Source of the DNA: Chloroflexota bacterium
Lineage (GTDB): Bacteria; Chloroflexota; Anaerolineae; Promineifilales; Promineifilaceae
Length of the DNA: 32,001 nt
Reading direction: 5' to 3'
Assembly: GCA_003696605.1 (NCBI GenBank)
Contig: RFGV01000310.1
Coordinates: 1-32,001 of the forward strand
Shown here: positions 1 to 7,364 of the stretch, piece after piece
Position numbering within the stretch: the first letter of the stretch is position 1
Layout: every line of letters starts with the position of its first letter
Notes under the pieces: model-generated
What the model was told of the DNA's origin: nothing
Seen by the model: the letters and a program-made list of their open reading frames with translations, nothing else
The model's database searches: none
Translations under genes and position numbers: made by a program

Positions 1-1307
1 CCATTACCCCATCTCCAACCAATACACCAACCAGCCTGCCCATCTTTGTGCCAACACTAGCCATTACAGGTACACCAGAGATCAGCGAAAGCGTTCCCAC
101 CCCTGCCACGGCCATCCCTACCCCTGTACCAACTTTTGAAGTACCAAAAGGTACAATCAATATCTTGTTGTTGGGCAGCGATGCGCCACTTAGTACCGGC
201 GATACTCGTACCGACACAATCATCATTGTCGCCATTAACCAGGATGGACCCACCGCCTCTATCCTTTCTATCCCTCGCGATCTCTATGTGTATATTCCTG
301 GTTGGACAATGAACCGAATCAATACAGCTCTAGCCCATGGATCGGCTATTGGCTATCCTGGTGGTGGCATTGGTTTACTCAAACAAACCATTCTTTATAA
401 TTTTGGTATTCCCATTCACTATTATGCACGCGTAGACTTTGAAGGTTTTAAAGAGATTGTGGATGCAATCGGTGGCGTTGAAATTAGTGTAAGCTGCGAA
501 TTTAAAGACTGGCGGCTCAAATCACCAGAACTTGATCCACAAGATGAAAATAACTGGGAAGTATATACACTGGAGCCAGGTATTTACCATATGGATGGTG
601 ATCTGGCACTCTGGTATGCTCGCTCCCGCCTGATGTCCAATGACTTCGATCGCGGACGCCGGCAACAACAGTTATTGCACGCCATTTTTAATCAGGGTGT
701 CGATCTAGGACTGATTTCACAAATCCCGACATTCTGGAATGTTTATCGGGAGAAAGTGGACACCGACCTGGATATCGGCCGTATTCTTCAGTTAGCAACA
801 CTCGCCCCTGCCATCCGCGAAAACGGCATCCAACACCTATATCTGGCAGGCAAAACCCAATCATGGACTACCCCTGAGGGTGCATATGTTCAGCTTCCCA
901 TTTGGGAAGGAGACAACAAAATGAAAGAAACCTTCTCACGCCTTTTCCGCCCACCGTCACTAAGTCGCGCCAACCATGCCCCTATCTTCGTTGAAGTCAT
1001 CAACACCACCAACAACCCAGATCTGGCACGTTTGGCTGCAGACAATTTAGCCTGGTACGGGTTCATCCCCGTCATCAGCCCGGACAAACCAGACGAAAAC
1101 TCCCAGACCCGCCTTATTTACTACGGACCCAATTTTAAAGGTTCATACGATTGGCTTATTAGCTGGGTTTTTGGCATGAGCAAATCGGATATTGAGTTGG
1201 TAACAGATAATGAAGCATACCCCTATAACTATCAAGTTTTTTTGGGAAATGATTATGATCCGTGCTTGCCAGAGCTTTATGCGCCACAGCTATTTCTTAC
1301 TCCATAA
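1..1307 (+). CDS. LytR-CpsA-Psr (LCP) family protein, 5' end outside the window
   Basis: LCP proteins are membrane-anchored enzymes that transfer undecaprenyl-linked glycopolymers to the cell wall, or act in related envelope assembly. The frame is open to the first base. A GTG at 48 is available, but the residues before it continue the same Pro/Thr-rich linker, so the true start and the membrane anchor probably lie upstream. Counting from the GTG, the LCP domain covers about residues 35-215: ILLLGSD near 40, a DTRTDTIII stretch carrying the conserved Arg and Asp, SIPRDLYV near 75, and the late YARSR...DFDRGRRQQ motif near 190-206. A C-terminal LytR_C-like domain begins near residue 310 (IFVEVINTTNNPDLA). 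There is no close downstream partner, since 325 bases of non-coding DNA follow. Family assignment is secure; the polymer attached cannot be told from sequence. Confidence 0.9.
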   Translation, partial: ITPSPTNTPTSLPIFVPTLAITGTPEISESVPTPATAIPTPVPTFEVPKGTINILLLGSDAPLSTGDTRTDTIIIVAINQDGPTASILSIPRDLYVYIPGWTMNRINTALAHGSAIGYPGGGIGLLKQTILYNFGIPIHYYARVDFEGFKEIVDAIGGVEISVSCEFKDWRLKSPELDPQDENNWEVYTLEPGIYHMDGDLALWYARSRLMSNDFDRGRRQQQLLHAIFNQGVDLGLISQIPTFWNVYREKVDTDLDIGRILQLATLAPAIRENGIQHLYLAGKTQSWTTPEGAYVQLPIWEGDNKMKETFSRLFRPPSLSRANHAPIFVEVINTTNNPDLARLAADNLAWYGFIPVISPDKPDENSQTRLIYYGPNFKGSYDWLISWVFGMSKSDIELVTDNEAYPYNYQVFLGNDYDPCLPELYAPQLFLTP

Positions 1308-1632
1308 AACCACAAAGCACCCTGTTCAGATCAACCACCCAATTACACAGGACATCAAGAGATTTTCCTGATTGAACTGTCGTGCAGATGCCAAACTGTT
1401 TGTATATCCATACCACTTGCTTTCTGGCAATTCTACCCATGTACCCTCCCGCCATACATTTTGCCACACTCCATACAATCATTGCCCAATCTGATATTAC
1501 TGGGCATAATTCCCAAATCCACCGCAACAGGAAAGGCACCGACGTGTTTTAATCAACGCAACCATAATTTACCAACCCTTTTATTAACTCGCGTGGGAAT
1601 TATCCCAACCTGGCATAATCAAGGAGGAGAAG
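1308..1632. other. Non-coding gap with two related inverted repeats
   Basis: This stretch separates the LCP gene from the transporter gene. I see no convincing gene in it; the short open frames lack ribosome sites and family resemblance. It contains two closely related imperfect palindromes, at 1501-1515 (TGGGCATAATTCCCA) and 1594-1607 (TGGGAATTATCCCA). The second, read on the other strand, differs from the first by one missing C. The gap ends in a strong Shine-Dalgarno sequence (AAGGAGGA, 1621-1628) before the GTG start at 1633. I cannot place a clear -35/-10 pair. Confidence 0.5.
1594..1607. promoter_or_regulatory. Possible operator: TGGG(N)ATAATTCCCA-type inverted repeat
   Basis: TGGGAATTATCCCA lies 26 bases before the transporter start, and a near-copy in inverted orientation lies at 1501-1515. 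Two similar dyads about 93 bases apart upstream of one gene suggest a repressor or activator site. The regulator is unknown and no promoter is clearly overlapped, so this is a weak call. Confidence 0.25.
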
Positions 1633-2961
1633 GTGAACGATAAGCGCGAAATCTTCGGCTGGACAATGTACGATTGGGCAAACTCCGCCTTTAGCACGAC
1701 AGTTGTAACAGCCCTACTTGGTCCCTATATCTTGGCACTGGGCAAAGCCAGCCCCACCCCGATTAATTTGTTTGGAATTGAAATCGAACCCGCAGCTGTT
1801 TTTCCGTTTAGCAGTTCTCTTTCCGTATTATTACAAGTATTATTTCTTCCCCTATTGGGCACAATTGCAGATTACACCCATCTTAAAAAGAAAATGATGA
1901 TGGGTTTTGCCTATGTGGGTGCAGCAGCCACTATTCTTCTCTTTTTGGTACGAGAAGATTTTACCCTGGGTGGTGCAAACGGTGCTGTCTTGTTTGGCAG
2001 TCTGTTGTTTATCATTGCTAACTTGTGTTTTGGTGCAGCTGTCGTGTTTTACAACGCATTTTTGCCAGAAATTGCCTCACCAGACCTTCGAGATGATGTG
2101 AGTTCGCGCGGGTTTGCTTATGGCTACCTGGGAGGTGGTTTATTGCTGCTAGCCAATCTGGGGCTCTTGAGCCTGATGGAAGATACAGCATTGGCGGTAA
2201 GAATTAGTTTGGCCAGTGCCGGTGTATGGTGGTTGGTGTTTACTTATCTGTTTCCTCACAAACGACTCAAGCAGCGCGCCCCCTCACGTCAATTACCTGA
2301 AGGTTCGACTTTATTGTCACATGGCATTCGCCAAATTGCCCGCACTTTGCGAGAAATGCGGGAAAAATATCCGGTTACCTTGCAGTATCTCATTGCTTAT
2401 CTGATTTATAATGATGGTATTCAAACGGTAATTGTGGTGTCCACATCGTTTGCCGCAGATGAATTGGGGGTGGAAAGTCAAACTTTGTTGTTATTGGTTT
2501 TGATGATTCAGTTTATTGCTTTTGGTGGCGCATTGGCTTTTGGGCAGTTGGCACGACGAATTGGAGCCAAGCGGGCAGTGATGCTGAGCCTGGTGCTTTG
2601 GTCGGTGGTTGTGATTTATGCTTACGCTTTTCTATATACAACAACACAACTTTTTGTTCTGGGGGCTATTGTCGCATTGGTTCTGGGGGGGTCTCAGGCT
2701 TTGAGTCGTTCGCTTTTCTCGCAAATGATTCCGCAAGATCATGAGGCGGAGTATTTTGGATTTTATGAGGTGAGTGAGCGGGGAACTTCCTGGATTGGTC
2801 CGCTGGTATTTGGTTTGGCAGTGCAGTTAACAGGATCGCAACGGGTGGCGATTATTAGCCTGATATTGTTCTTTGTGCTGGGGTTGGCTTTGTTGGTGCG
2901 GGTCAATGTGCGACAGGCGATGTTGGATGCTGGACATGATCCGACAGGGGTAACCCTGTAA
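1633..2961 (+). CDS. MFS transporter of the Atg22 / UMF1 family
   Basis: This 442-residue protein is a polytopic inner-membrane carrier. The N-terminus carries the family signature YDWANSAF (about residues 13-20), which marks the Atg22-like/UMF1 branch of the major facilitator superfamily. About twelve hydrophobic segments follow, with the basic loop typical between transmembrane segments 2 and 3 (DYTHLKKKMM) and a matching one in the second half (LARRIGAKRAVM). Atg22 in yeast exports amino acids from the vacuole; the substrate of bacterial members is mostly unknown. The start is GTG, chosen because AAGGAGGA sits at 1621-1628 and the protein begins immediately before the signature. The next gene follows after 5 bases, so the two are probably co-transcribed. 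No AACGGCCGTT motif occurs in this gene, unlike most of its neighbours. Confidence 0.9.
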   Translation: MNDKREIFGWTMYDWANSAFSTTVVTALLGPYILALGKASPTPINLFGIEIEPAAVFPFSSSLSVLLQVLFLPLLGTIADYTHLKKKMMMGFAYVGAAATILLFLVREDFTLGGANGAVLFGSLLFIIANLCFGAAVVFYNAFLPEIASPDLRDDVSSRGFAYGYLGGGLLLLANLGLLSLMEDTALAVRISLASAGVWWLVFTYLFPHKRLKQRAPSRQLPEGSTLLSHGIRQIARTLREMREKYPVTLQYLIAYLIYNDGIQTVIVVSTSFAADELGVESQTLLLLVLMIQFIAFGGALAFGQLARRIGAKRAVMLSLVLWSVVVIYAYAFLYTTTQLFVLGAIVALVLGGSQALSRSLFSQMIPQDHEAEYFGFYEVSERGTSWIGPLVFGLAVQLTGSQRVAIISLILFFVLGLALLVRVNVRQAMLDAGHDPTGVTL

Positions 2962-2966
2962 ATGGT

Positions 2967-3965
2967 GTGGCAAGGTTGGATGAACAGGGTGGGCTGGATG
3001 TGGTGACCAACGGCCGTTTCCCCTCGCCGGCACAAAAGCATGTCCATATCTTTTTTATGGATGGTGTCGGGCTGGGAGCTCCAGACCCGGCTACCAACCC
3101 GTTTGCCACAGCCCAGATGCCACACCTGACCGCCCTGCTAGGTGAAAACTGGTATCTGGCACAAAACGGCCGAATTGTCACGCCTCGTGCCACCCTCATC
3201 CCCACCGATGCCAATCTGGGGGTAAACGGCCGTCCTCAAAGCGCCACTGGCCAGGCCACCATCCTCACCGGGCGCAACATTCCCAAACTCATTGGGGAAC
3301 ACTACGGCCCAAAACCCAACACCATCATTGCCAACCTTATCCGTCAGGGTAATCTGTTCCAGGAAGTCGTTCAGGCTGGTGGACACGCTGCCCTCATCAC
3401 ACCCTACCCCCAACAATACTTCGATGCCATTACCAGCGGCAGGCGACTTTACTCGGCTGTCCCATTGGCAGCTACCAGCGCCGGATTGCCCCTGATGACC
3501 GCCGACAACCTGAAAAACGGCCGTGCCGTCAGTCCCGGCTTTACCGGTCAAGGATGGCATACCCATCTGGGCTATACCGACATCCCCCTTCTCACCCTGG
3601 AAGAAGCTGGCCGTCAAATCGCCACCATCGCCCGCACCTGGCACTTCAGCTTCTTCGAGCATTGGCCCAGCGACCGTAGTGGGCATCGGGGTACACTCCA
3701 ACAAGCCGTCCATCACCTGGAAATTATAGACACCGTTTTGGGAAGCCTCCTGGAACATTGGAACGACAACCACGGCCTGTTAATTATTACTAGCGACCAC
3801 GGCAATATCGAAGAAAAACACCATCGTCAGCATACCACCAACCCTGTTCCTACCATCCTGGTAGGCAATGGCCACCAACAACTGGCTAACCAAATCAAAG
3901 ACCTGACAGATATTGCCAAAGTTGTGCGTCAATGGCTGGGACTACCTACCCCATCCTGGCCTTAA
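2967..3965 (+). CDS. Alkaline-phosphatase-superfamily metalloenzyme (iPGM/phosphopentomutase-like)
   Basis: This 332-residue protein belongs to the metalloenzyme group that includes cofactor-independent phosphoglycerate mutase and phosphopentomutase. Visible motifs are the N-terminal metal-binding DGVGLG near residue 31, a TGQATILTG segment near 95 where the phospho-accepting Ser/Thr normally lies, and the C-terminal metal ligands SDHGNIEE near 275 followed by HTTNPVP. It is shorter than true iPGM (about 510 residues) and lacks the inserted phosphotransferase domain, so it is a core-only relative, usually annotated simply as a metalloenzyme or phosphatase. The GTG at 2967 lies 5 bases after the transporter stop. 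In-frame GTGs at 3000 and 3003 are possible starts, because the conserved part begins only at about residue 22. The gene holds several CGGCCG motifs. Substrate is unknown. Confidence 0.75.
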   Translation: MARLDEQGGLDVVTNGRFPSPAQKHVHIFFMDGVGLGAPDPATNPFATAQMPHLTALLGENWYLAQNGRIVTPRATLIPTDANLGVNGRPQSATGQATILTGRNIPKLIGEHYGPKPNTIIANLIRQGNLFQEVVQAGGHAALITPYPQQYFDAITSGRRLYSAVPLAATSAGLPLMTADNLKNGRAVSPGFTGQGWHTHLGYTDIPLLTLEEAGRQIATIARTWHFSFFEHWPSDRSGHRGTLQQAVHHLEIIDTVLGSLLEHWNDNHGLLIITSDHGNIEEKHHRQHTTNPVPTILVGNGHQQLANQIKDLTDIAKVVRQWLGLPTPSWP

Positions 3966-4064
3966 GTGGTGCTGTAACATTGAATCAATAAGTTAACCTG
4001 TAAGAAGAATACAAGTTACTACAAAAATTTTTGAGAAAACCTTATCGAATACAAAGAGGAAACC

Positions 4065-4574
4065 ATGCCAATTACATCCGAAGAGTTCCGAAATGCCCTG
4101 CGTCATTTTCCATCTGGTGTCACCATCGTAACGATCAAAGCAGCCAACAGTGAAGTTCCCCACGGCCTCACTGTTTCGGCATTTGCTTCTGTTTCGCCCG
4201 ATCCACCGCTAATTTTGGTGTGTATTGATGAACGGGCATCCGGTCATGCGCTTATGCAGCAAGAAGGCACAGTCTTTGCCGTGAATATTCTGGCTGAAGA
4301 GCAATCGGAATTGTCTAATCGGTTTGCGTGGATAAAAGATGAAGATCGATTTGCGGTTGGTGATTGGGAAACGGCCGTTACTGGTGCTCCCATCCTCAAA
4401 AACGCACTCGCCTGGCTCGACTGCACCATCTACCAACGCTGTCGTGCCGGTACCCACACCATCTTCATCGGTGAAGTTCAGGCCAGCAGCGTTCCCCGTC
4501 CCGATGAACCACCCCTTATTTACTGGAATCGAGGCTACCGTCGTCTGGCCCGAAAAGATCAGCCTGGCGATTAA
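4065..4574 (+). CDS. Flavin reductase family protein (FMN-binding, split-barrel)
   Basis: This 169-residue protein matches the flavin reductase-like domain (RutF/DIM6 type), which binds FMN and uses NAD(P)H to supply reduced flavin, often to a partner monooxygenase. Recognisable stretches are FPSGVTIVT near residue 15, GLTVSAFASVSPDPPLILVCID near 30-50 (flavin contact region), FAVNILAEEQ near 68, and the late GxH-type segment GTHTIFIGEV near 130, then PLIYWNRGYRRL at the end. Length is normal for the family. AAAGAGGAAA about 8 bases before the ATG is a good ribosome site. It is the last plus-strand gene of this group, and a long inverted repeat follows it. No monooxygenase is adjacent; the LLM oxidoreductase at 15.3-16.3 kb is the only flavin enzyme in the window that could be imagined as a partner, and I have no evidence for that. 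Confidence 0.88.
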   Translation: MPITSEEFRNALRHFPSGVTIVTIKAANSEVPHGLTVSAFASVSPDPPLILVCIDERASGHALMQQEGTVFAVNILAEEQSELSNRFAWIKDEDRFAVGDWETAVTGAPILKNALAWLDCTIYQRCRAGTHTIFIGEVQASSVPRPDEPPLIYWNRGYRRLARKDQPGD

Positions 4575-4579
4575 CCGTC

Positions 4580-4621
4580 TGGCGGTTCATTTCACCGATT
4601 GTTTTTAGGGATGAACCGCCA
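4580..4621. terminator. Stem-loop between convergent genes, possible transcription end
   Basis: A perfect 11-bp inverted repeat (TGGCGGTTCAT at 4580-4590 with ATGAACCGCCA at 4611-4621) encloses a 20-base loop. It lies 5 bases past the flavin reductase stop and 32 bases past the stop of the convergent metallopeptidase. Neither side has a proper T-tract after the stem, so intrinsic termination is not certain; RNA 3'-end stabilisation is an alternative. Confidence 0.45.
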
Positions 4622-4653
4622 AACCTTACCCACCAATTCAACTGTGCTGGCCT

Positions 4654-5178
4654 TCAATCAAGCCCATCAGCCGACACATCTTCCAATCCCACAGCCATCA
4701 GATATCCTCTGGCTCGTTCTGTCAATGGATACCGATTCACCAATGCCCAAAAGTCTGGGCCATGATTCGCCTCTTCCAGATGTGCCAGTTCATGCACAAT
4801 CACGTAATCCAGCACCCAATCGGGCATCCTGGCCACGCGGTGACTAATACGGATTGTACCTTTGGCCGGTGTGCAACTGCCAAATCGGGTATTCTGATTG
4901 GTAACAAAGCGAATAGACTGCCACTGTAAACGGCCGTTAAAATACTTCTCATTCAATGCCTGTGCCCGTGCCGCCAAAGCTTCATCCGAAAGTGGGCCTC
5001 GTCGTACCCGGCGCTGCATACGGGCTTGCAACTTCTCCACTATCGGTTGTAACTCCGCCTCACTCATATTCGCTGGCGCCCGCACCACCAACACCCCATT
5101 TTTTAATTCCGCACTCACTGTCTTGCGCCGTCGTGTACTGCGAATAATCTCTATTGGCCAGGTTGTTTTTCTCGTCAT
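4654..5178 (-). CDS. YgjP-like (DUF45) metal-dependent hydrolase
   Basis: This 174-residue protein is a predicted zinc metallopeptidase of the YgjP/DUF45 type, related to SprT and WLM domains. The zinc motif is plain: HELAHLEEANHGPDFW in the C-terminal third, with the HExxH-like HELAH, the third ligand in NHGPDFW and a downstream RARGYL stretch. Length is somewhat below the usual 220-240 residues because the N-terminal beta region is short. The ATG at 5178 is chosen because it follows the upstream stop by 4 bases. A longer frame to 5250 would run deep into the preceding gene. It closes the long minus-strand molybdenum operon but has no known role in cofactor chemistry. Cellular substrate is unknown. 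Confidence 0.85.
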   Translation of the reverse strand: MTRKTTWPIEIIRSTRRRKTVSAELKNGVLVVRAPANMSEAELQPIVEKLQARMQRRVRRGPLSDEALAARAQALNEKYFNGRLQWQSIRFVTNQNTRFGSCTPAKGTIRISHRVARMPDWVLDYVIVHELAHLEEANHGPDFWALVNRYPLTERARGYLMAVGLEDVSADGLD

Positions 5179-5182
5179 TTCA

Positions 5183-6556
5183 TCACTCACTATCAGGTTG
5201 CCAACGTTGATAGTCAGCCATTGTATCCAAATCCCACAAAATAGCTTCATCTGTTGTTTCTACCAAATACAGTTCAGCCGCATAGCGCTGCAACAAGGCA
5301 CGTGGCTGTTCACCCGGCGGCAAGTTAAGCAACGCCTCAAAGTATGGCCGCCCAATCAATACCGGATTGCCGCGACGCCCTTGATATACCGGCGCAATTA
5401 ATTCACCTGCCCCTTCCCAATAGGCTGTCAACAACTGGTTGATGGTCTCTGGCGCTATCATTGGTTGATCGCCCAATACCACCAACACAGCTGAAACCAG
5501 CGGGGACAATTGCCTGACGGCCGTTTTGAGTGACGAAACCATCTCCCCTTCTGCATATGCCGGATTGTAAACCACATATCCCCCTTCAGCTGTAACGACT
5601 TCCGCCACTGCCGCCGCCTCATGACCCGCTACGACCAACCAGTCATGCACCTCACTCGCTTTCACCTGACGGATAGTCTGCCCCAGCACAGTGGTTTGCC
5701 CCCAGGGAAGTAACTGTTTGGTTTGGCCCATGCGTTTGGCCTGCCCAGCAGCCAGAATAACGGCCGTTACCCGACGCTGAACCTCCCAGATCGGCCGTTT
5801 TGATTGCGCCGCACCAATTACTACCTGCTCAATTCGCTCACTCTGCAAGCAATCACGGGCGATCATGCGCGCCCATCGTCTCTGTTCGGCCGTTTCCACC
5901 TTGTTAATAAACGGAATCACCCGTGCCAACTCAGGCACCCCCTTTAGCCCCCCTTGAGGGTGGGTAAGCAAACAGCCAATTTCAGACGGAGTGAGTCGTG
6001 CTCCAGGCGACCATTCCTTGCCCAAAATTTTACATAATATTTCAGGACGATGAGCCACATCAGCAATACGGCCGTTTAAGGCATCAATTCCTACCACCGG
6101 CACAACCAGCGTCGCCTCCGGCGGCACAACCGGCTCATGAACAGCCGGCGCTTTCACTGGCCGCATACGTGAACCATCCGCCTCCACCAGCACCAGGTCC
6201 GCACATCCATCTGTCAAAAATCGGGCAGGAAGTGCAGGCGACACACCAATTGCCTTGTCACCACTTACCGGACCTACAACCAGACAATGCCCAAAACGGT
6301 CCAGGGCAGAGACAAGTTCAGCCTGAAAAAACACAAATTGGGCATCCGTTGTCTCTTCAGGGGAAATAGACAAAACAATCGGAGCATGTCTCATTTGTGT
6401 GGCAAAAATTCGAGTGGTGGTAGTGGTCACAACTCGCCCCCGCCATGCCTGCGCCAGAGCAAACATCAGGGATGTCTTACCACCTCCCCCCACAAAAGCC
6501 ACCAAATCAGACGGTTGTAAACGAAATGCGTGGGGGAATGTCCAGTCAGGTTTCAT
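5183..6556 (-). CDS. YqeC-MocA fusion: hydroxylase accessory NTPase plus Mo-cofactor cytidylyltransferase
   Basis: This 457-residue protein joins two domains usually encoded apart. Residues about 1-255 match YqeC, the putative accessory protein of selenium-dependent molybdenum hydroxylases. They show a P-loop GGGGKTS near 23-29, a TTTTTRIF segment, and VEADGSRMRPVKAP near 124-137. Residues about 263-457 match the MobA-like NTP-transferase fold, with the nucleotide loop LAAGQAKRMGQTKQLLPWG near 268 and GDQP further on. The closest named relative is MocA, which attaches CMP to molybdopterin before delivery to XDH-family enzymes. The ATG at 6556 overlaps the yqeB stop by 11 bases, indicating translational coupling. 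The more upstream in-frame starts lie inside yqeB and encode no conserved sequence. Domain calls are firm; the CTP preference is inferred from the hydroxylase context. Confidence 0.87.
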   Translation of the reverse strand: MKPDWTFPHAFRLQPSDLVAFVGGGGKTSLMFALAQAWRGRVVTTTTTRIFATQMRHAPIVLSISPEETTDAQFVFFQAELVSALDRFGHCLVVGPVSGDKAIGVSPALPARFLTDGCADLVLVEADGSRMRPVKAPAVHEPVVPPEATLVVPVVGIDALNGRIADVAHRPEILCKILGKEWSPGARLTPSEIGCLLTHPQGGLKGVPELARVIPFINKVETAEQRRWARMIARDCLQSERIEQVVIGAAQSKRPIWEVQRRVTAVILAAGQAKRMGQTKQLLPWGQTTVLGQTIRQVKASEVHDWLVVAGHEAAAVAEVVTAEGGYVVYNPAYAEGEMVSSLKTAVRQLSPLVSAVLVVLGDQPMIAPETINQLLTAYWEGAGELIAPVYQGRRGNPVLIGRPYFEALLNLPPGEQPRALLQRYAAELYLVETTDEAILWDLDTMADYQRWQPDSE

Positions 6557-7364
6557 TTTGGGCTTTGCGATTAAGCCAGGTGAGGATGGCTTCCAGCACA
6601 CCACCACCAACAGCAAGTGCTTTGTCGGAGATGGTAAAACAGGCTGCCCGATCGTTACGGGGGTCAATATCTCCGATTTTCAGGCCAGCGGCAACGGCCG
6701 TTCCTGACGCAATCAATCCTCGCACCACCCCCGCAAAAGGAGCCACCACCGGCATACTGGATACAACCCCCAACTGTTCTCCGGTAACAACCTGATCGCC
6801 AATTTCCTTGTGCCACACCACCACACCCGGTACAGGTGCCCGCAACACTCGTTCGGCCCCCTTGCCGGCTACAATCCCCGGCGTTCCGGTGTTGGGCAGT
6901 GCACACCCATGCCAGATAACTCGCCCCAACGTGTGTCCTCTCATCGTTTCAATAACTGCATGACAATCAACACCTGCTGTAAAACCCGGCCCTAAAGCAA
7001 TGACCAGATCCGCCTGATCCATTTGCGTATCTATGTTCCGCTTGGCCATACGCGCATCAACAAGAATAGAAAAGGGTAAATCAGCAGGTAATTGGGGAGA
7101 GATCAAAACAGGAATAATGCCCTGCTGAGCTAACTGTTGGGCTTTATCTGAGGTTGGCACCAGTTGACCATGCAACTCTTCTATTTGAATACGCCCTTGC
7201 AAAACGGCCGTTGCCAGCGCCACATTTCGCCGTACGACCAACGGCCGTTCCAGCTCCGTCACCATCACCGGAAACCCGGCCTTATGCAATCGGTAAGCAA
7301 CCCCAGTTGCCAGGTCGCCCCCACCTCGAATAAGCACTGGATAACTGGCAAAAATCATATCCAC
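6546..7364 (-). CDS. yqeB: YqeB (EF2563-type) selenium-dependent molybdenum hydroxylase system protein
   Basis: This 272-residue protein resembles YqeB/EF2563, a family that co-occurs with selD and molybdenum hydroxylases and is thought to act in maturation of their labile selenium cofactor. The N-terminus is a Rossmann-like segment (VLIRGGGDLATGVAYRLHKAGF) that includes a glycine-rich loop. The middle contains DARMAKRNID and GLGP-type ALGPGFTAGVDCHAVIET. The C-terminal half has a biotinyl-lipoyl-like section (APVPGVVVWHKEIGDQVVTGEQLG) and ends in GGGVLEAIL. It starts at GTG 7364, directly after the stop of the molybdopterin subunit, or at ATG 7358. No strong ribosome site decides between them. 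The chemical step is not established for the family. Confidence 0.87.
   Translation of the reverse strand: MDMIFASYPVLIRGGGDLATGVAYRLHKAGFPVMVTELERPLVVRRNVALATAVLQGRIQIEELHGQLVPTSDKAQQLAQQGIIPVLISPQLPADLPFSILVDARMAKRNIDTQMDQADLVIALGPGFTAGVDCHAVIETMRGHTLGRVIWHGCALPNTGTPGIVAGKGAERVLRAPVPGVVVWHKEIGDQVVTGEQLGVVSSMPVVAPFAGVVRGLIASGTAVAAGLKIGDIDPRNDRAACFTISDKALAVGGGVLEAILTWLNRKAQNET

Noticed and set aside
1297-1539. An 80-codon minus-strand frame in the first gap
   Set aside because: No ribosome site, and the Trp/Cys-rich product shows no recognisable pattern.
3138-3773. A 211-codon open frame on the minus strand opposite the metalloenzyme gene
   Set aside because: It is antisense to a gene with clear family motifs, and its product is low-complexity with no recognisable domain.
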